From Planctomycetota bacterium (lineage in GTDB: Bacteria; Planctomycetota; UBA1135; UBA2386): a stretch of 14,134 nucleotides of DNA. Positions 13,855 to 14,134 of the stretch are shown here, one piece after another; positions within the stretch are counted from its first letter, which is position 1, and every line of letters begins with the position of its first letter. The position numbers were made by a program, and so were the translations under genes. Location: the NCBI GenBank assembly GCA_016793305.1, contig JAEUHU010000213.1:1-14134 (forward strand), written 5' to 3'. The notes under the pieces are model-generated. The model ran no database searches and was not told where the DNA came from. It worked only from the letters and a program-made list of their open reading frames with translations.

Positions 13855-13860
13855 AGCCTA
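13855..13860 (-). promoter_or_regulatory. Candidate -10 box (TAGGCT) of ribE, leaderless arrangement
   Basis: Minus-strand TAGGCT ends 7 bases before the ribE ATG, the distance expected if transcription starts at the start codon. The -35 region is not recognisable. Confidence 0.4.
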
Positions 13861-13890
13861 GCCGATGCTGCAGCTGGCGCACCTGTCGTC

Positions 13891-13919
13891 TTGACCGACC
13901 AAGGGCGCGCCCCTAGTCT
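13891..13919 (+). promoter_or_regulatory. Candidate sigma70-type promoter of trmD with a central palindrome
   Basis: TTGACC (13891-13896, five of six consensus positions) is followed after 17 bases by TAGTCT (13914-13919, weak but TANNNT). The predicted start is near 13926, about 23 bases before the TTG start codon. The spacer contains the perfect 10-base palindrome GGGCGCGCCC (13903-13912), a possible operator. Confidence 0.45.
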
Positions 13920-13948
13920 CCCCGCCCCTTGTTCGCGGCAGGGGCACC

Positions 13949-14134
13949 TTGCACTGCGCCATCCTGACCCTCTTTCCGGAGGCCATCCGGCCCTATCTGG
14001 ACGAGAGCATCGTCGGGATCGCCCAGGCGCAGGGCAAGCTCCGGATCGACCTGGTCGACTTCCGGAACCACGCACTGGACCCGCACCGCACGGTCGACGA
14101 TCGACCGTTCGGCGGCGGCCCGGGCATGGTGCTC
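13949..14134 (+). CDS. trmD: tRNA (guanine37-N1)-methyltransferase, 5' part
   Basis: The first 62 codons of TrmD, cut off by the window end. The enzyme methylates G37 next to the anticodon using S-adenosylmethionine and prevents frameshifting. Family marks visible are the opening strand AILTLFPEAI, DESIVGIAQ, DLVDFRNHALDPHRTVDDRPFGG read in two stretches, and GGGPGMVL at the edge, the well-conserved start of the trefoil-knot SPOUT domain. The start is a TTG at 13949, four bases after AGGGG (13940-13944), and places ILTLFP at the normal distance from the N-terminus. There is no in-frame ATG before residue 60. It diverges from ribE. Its usual partners (rpsP, rimM, rplS) are not upstream here; rplS could lie beyond the window. 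Confidence 0.93.
   Translation, partial: MHCAILTLFPEAIRPYLDESIVGIAQAQGKLRIDLVDFRNHALDPHRTVDDRPFGGGPGMVL

Noticed and set aside
13848..13948. An FMN riboswitch upstream of ribE.
   Set aside because: The gap is only about 100 bases, the candidate promoter lies 7 bases from the ATG, and no conserved FMN-aptamer segments are recognisable.
1..14134. A defence system, prophage, transposon or CRISPR array in the window.
   Set aside because: No recombinase, transposase, Cas, restriction or phage motifs and no nucleotide-level direct repeats of array type were found; gene content is housekeeping and envelope-related with uniform composition.

Overview
The window is a compact, GC-rich bacterial chromosome segment carrying 15 complete protein genes and one cut by the right edge. 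I see no RNA genes, insertion sequences, CRISPR arrays or prophage genes, and no gene-free stretch over about 135 bases. An Mla-type phospholipid transporter, an LPS-kinase-like protein and four predicted secreted or lipid-anchored proteins point to a diderm bacterium. The base composition, the HU protein with an acidic/basic tail and the hypothetical lipoproteins fit a GC-rich Planctomycetota lineage best, with Myxococcota-like groups as the alternative; this is inference, not proof.

Layout: (1) 42-1205 (+) is a cystathionine gamma-synthase/lyase family PLP enzyme facing an HU-family DNA-binding protein (1254-1643, -). (2) Divergent from HU is an LPS-kinase-like protein (1739-2479, +) whose catalytic motif is altered; its 3' end overlaps the oppositely oriented trpS operon. 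(3) The minus-strand operon trpS - small lipoprotein - TPR lipoprotein (5114 down to 2442) is tightly packed. (4) Divergent from trpS is a plus-strand operon (5248-10282): an aromatic-repeat lipoprotein, mlaE, mlaF, mlaD with a long repeat tail, and an arylamine N-acetyltransferase. The first three genes are joined by ATGA overlaps. (5) A DUF393/DCC protein (10724-10296, -) diverges from a secreted protein with two complete peptidase-S51 (cyanophycinase-like) domains (10761-12437, +). (6) A minus-strand pair, riboflavin synthase and a membrane-anchored alpha/beta hydrolase (13847 down to 12424), diverges from trmD (13949 to the window edge).

The most coherent system is the Mla block. A permease, an ATPase and a long MCE protein are translationally coupled to a tryptophan-rich lipoprotein built from about 17 repeats of roughly 20 residues. 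By position it is a candidate periplasmic or outer-membrane partner of the lipid transporter. A second pattern is that most operon-leading genes lack a Shine-Dalgarno sequence and carry a TANNNT box 6-12 bases before the start codon, as expected for leaderless or nearly leaderless mRNAs. Genes inside operons instead use overlapping stop/start codons or clear Shine-Dalgarno sequences.
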